Below, piece by piece: positions 14,175 through 14,730 of a DNA stretch of 14,730 nucleotides. The position numbers and the translations under genes are program-made. The notes under the pieces were generated by a model, which was not told where the DNA came from, did not search any database, and worked only from the letters and a program-made list of their open reading frames with translations. Where the stretch lies: NCBI GenBank assembly GCA_016618085.1, contig JABLTG010000284.1, forward strand, positions 1 to 14,730, read 5' to 3'. Within the stretch, counting starts at the first letter, position 1. Each line of letters opens with the position of its first letter. This stretch comes from Neovahlkampfia damariscottae. Its lineage: Eukaryota > Heterolobosea > Selenaionea > Neovahlkampfiida > Neovahlkampfiidae.

Positions 14175-14730
14175 AGTCTATTTTTTGAAAGTTGGAAATT
14201 GGAATGTTTTGTCCAACAAATTTTGATTCTAACTGCTTCTAAAAATAAACTTGAATCCAACTTTCCAATCAATAACATTTGGAGTGATGCTTCATCCAAT
14301 AACAATTCATTCTGGTTCGAACCGAAAAACATGAGCACTGAACAAACAGCATTTCTTTCAGAAGAGTTTTTCATTTCCAGTGTAGGGTCCAACAAATGGC
14401 CGACCACAACAGTAGTAGTGGGGCTATGCTTGAAACCAGAGAGTAATTTTTACAGAAACAAAGAGTAACAAACTATATCAAAAATTCCGCCCAAATTTTT
14501 TCAAGTCCAAACCAACCACCCAACATCTGAGATCAAGAAACCCATAAACCCTTGAGTGGTGATTTTAGTTTAATTTTTAGTTGAGGTTTAGATTTGAGTT
14601 TGAGTTTGAGTTTGGGTTTTGATTTGGGTTTGGTGATGGTAATCGTTGTTGATTCTCAAATATAATTTTGATTGGTTTATTAAATAGCATAATAAAGGTT
14701 TGTTATCAATCATTAATTTTTATTTTGATT
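14175..14730. other. Terminal region without a convincing gene
   Basis: The last 556 bases hold no recognised protein. A plus-strand 45-codon frame (14331-14468, beginning MSTEQTAFLSEEFF) has a CCAAT box at 14296-14300, 30 bases upstream, which fits the local promoter rule, but the peptide shows no domain; confidence that it is a gene is about 0.2. From about 14470 to 14560 the plus strand is C-rich and almost free of G; from 14570 to 14640 it is T/G-rich. ATTGG near 14672 reads CCAATCAAAA on the minus strand and may start a minus-strand transcript, but no credible reading frame follows. The word GTCCAACAAAT occurs twice here (14211, 14387) and once at 22. Confidence 0.3.
14581..14634. repeat. 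Degenerate TTTGRG hexamer array
   Basis: Nine consecutive hexamers in phase: TTGAGG, TTTAGA, three TTTGAG, TTTGGG, TTTTGA, TTTGGG, TTTGGT. The G/T-rich strand is the plus strand. Part of it can pair with the C-rich AAACCCATAAACCC some 60 bases upstream. Whether it is simple low complexity or functional is not shown. Confidence 0.6.

Noticed and set aside
14314-14323. GGTTCGAACC resembling a tRNA T-arm / B box.
   Set aside because: It is a 10-bp palindrome; the T-stem has mismatches on both strands and no A box, D-arm or acceptor stem can be found.
13898-14407. 169-codon minus-strand open frame.
   Set aside because: It starts at GTG, lies mostly antisense to exon 2 of the small membrane protein, and shows no domain.
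14331-14468. 45-codon plus-strand frame with a CCAAT box 30 bases upstream.
   Set aside because: No domain, low complexity and no homologous motif; kept only as a note in the terminal region.
1-14730. Ciliate-type code with reassigned stops.
   Set aside because: TAA ends ten conserved proteins and TGA one at the expected positions; no conserved domain contains an internal stop once introns are removed.
1-14730. CRISPR array, transposon ends, integrase, prokaryotic operon or ribosome-binding signals.
   Set aside because: No regular repeat-spacer pattern, no transposase motif or terminal inverted repeats, and spliced genes with eukaryotic families throughout.

Overview
The window is nuclear DNA of a unicellular eukaryote. 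It is strongly AT-rich and gene-dense, with twelve genes in 14.7 kb on both strands. Ten very short GT-AG introns (29-38 nt) interrupt them, and TAA is the stop in ten of eleven complete genes. The standard code fits: TAA and TGA both end conserved proteins, so ciliate-type reassignment is excluded. A BolA3-like protein with a cleavable-looking presequence argues for a mitochondrion or a related organelle with iron-sulfur cluster maturation. Amoebozoan, heterolobosean or another protist lineage is possible; the sequence alone does not let me name the genus.

Layout, left to right: (1) minus strand, running off the left edge, the N-terminus of a protein with a PCNA-binding PIP-box; (2) a class I SAM methyltransferase; (3) an inositol-polyphosphate 5-phosphatase with an N-terminal 11/7-residue amphipathic repeat; (4) a small SHAQKYF-class Myb protein in three exons; (5) minus strand, a STE20/PAK-like kinase; (6) minus strand, a secreted-type single-pass glycoprotein with an EGF-like cysteine pattern; (7) divergent from it, BOLA3; (8) a Rad5/Rad16/HLTF-group SNF2 ATPase without a RING finger; (9) a protein with an acidic tail and a region resembling OspF/SpvC/LanL phosphothreonine lyases; (10) a CYP7/CYP8-like cytochrome P450; (11) a predicted seven-helix membrane protein; (12) a small protein with an acidic/Gln-rich N-terminus and about three membrane helices. 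The last 550 bases have no convincing gene but hold a degenerate TTTGRG hexamer array.

The genes do not form a pathway and read as an ordinary eukaryotic gene neighbourhood. What they share is expression architecture. A CCAAT box, in either orientation, lies 14-79 bases before every complete gene's ATG. The TAA stop often sits inside an AATAAA hexamer. Introns are tiny, never a multiple of three in length, and often end in AAG rather than YAG. The most unusual single gene is the lyase-like one at 9305-10771, a fold best known from bacterial effectors and lantibiotic synthetases. That assignment is a motif-level inference.
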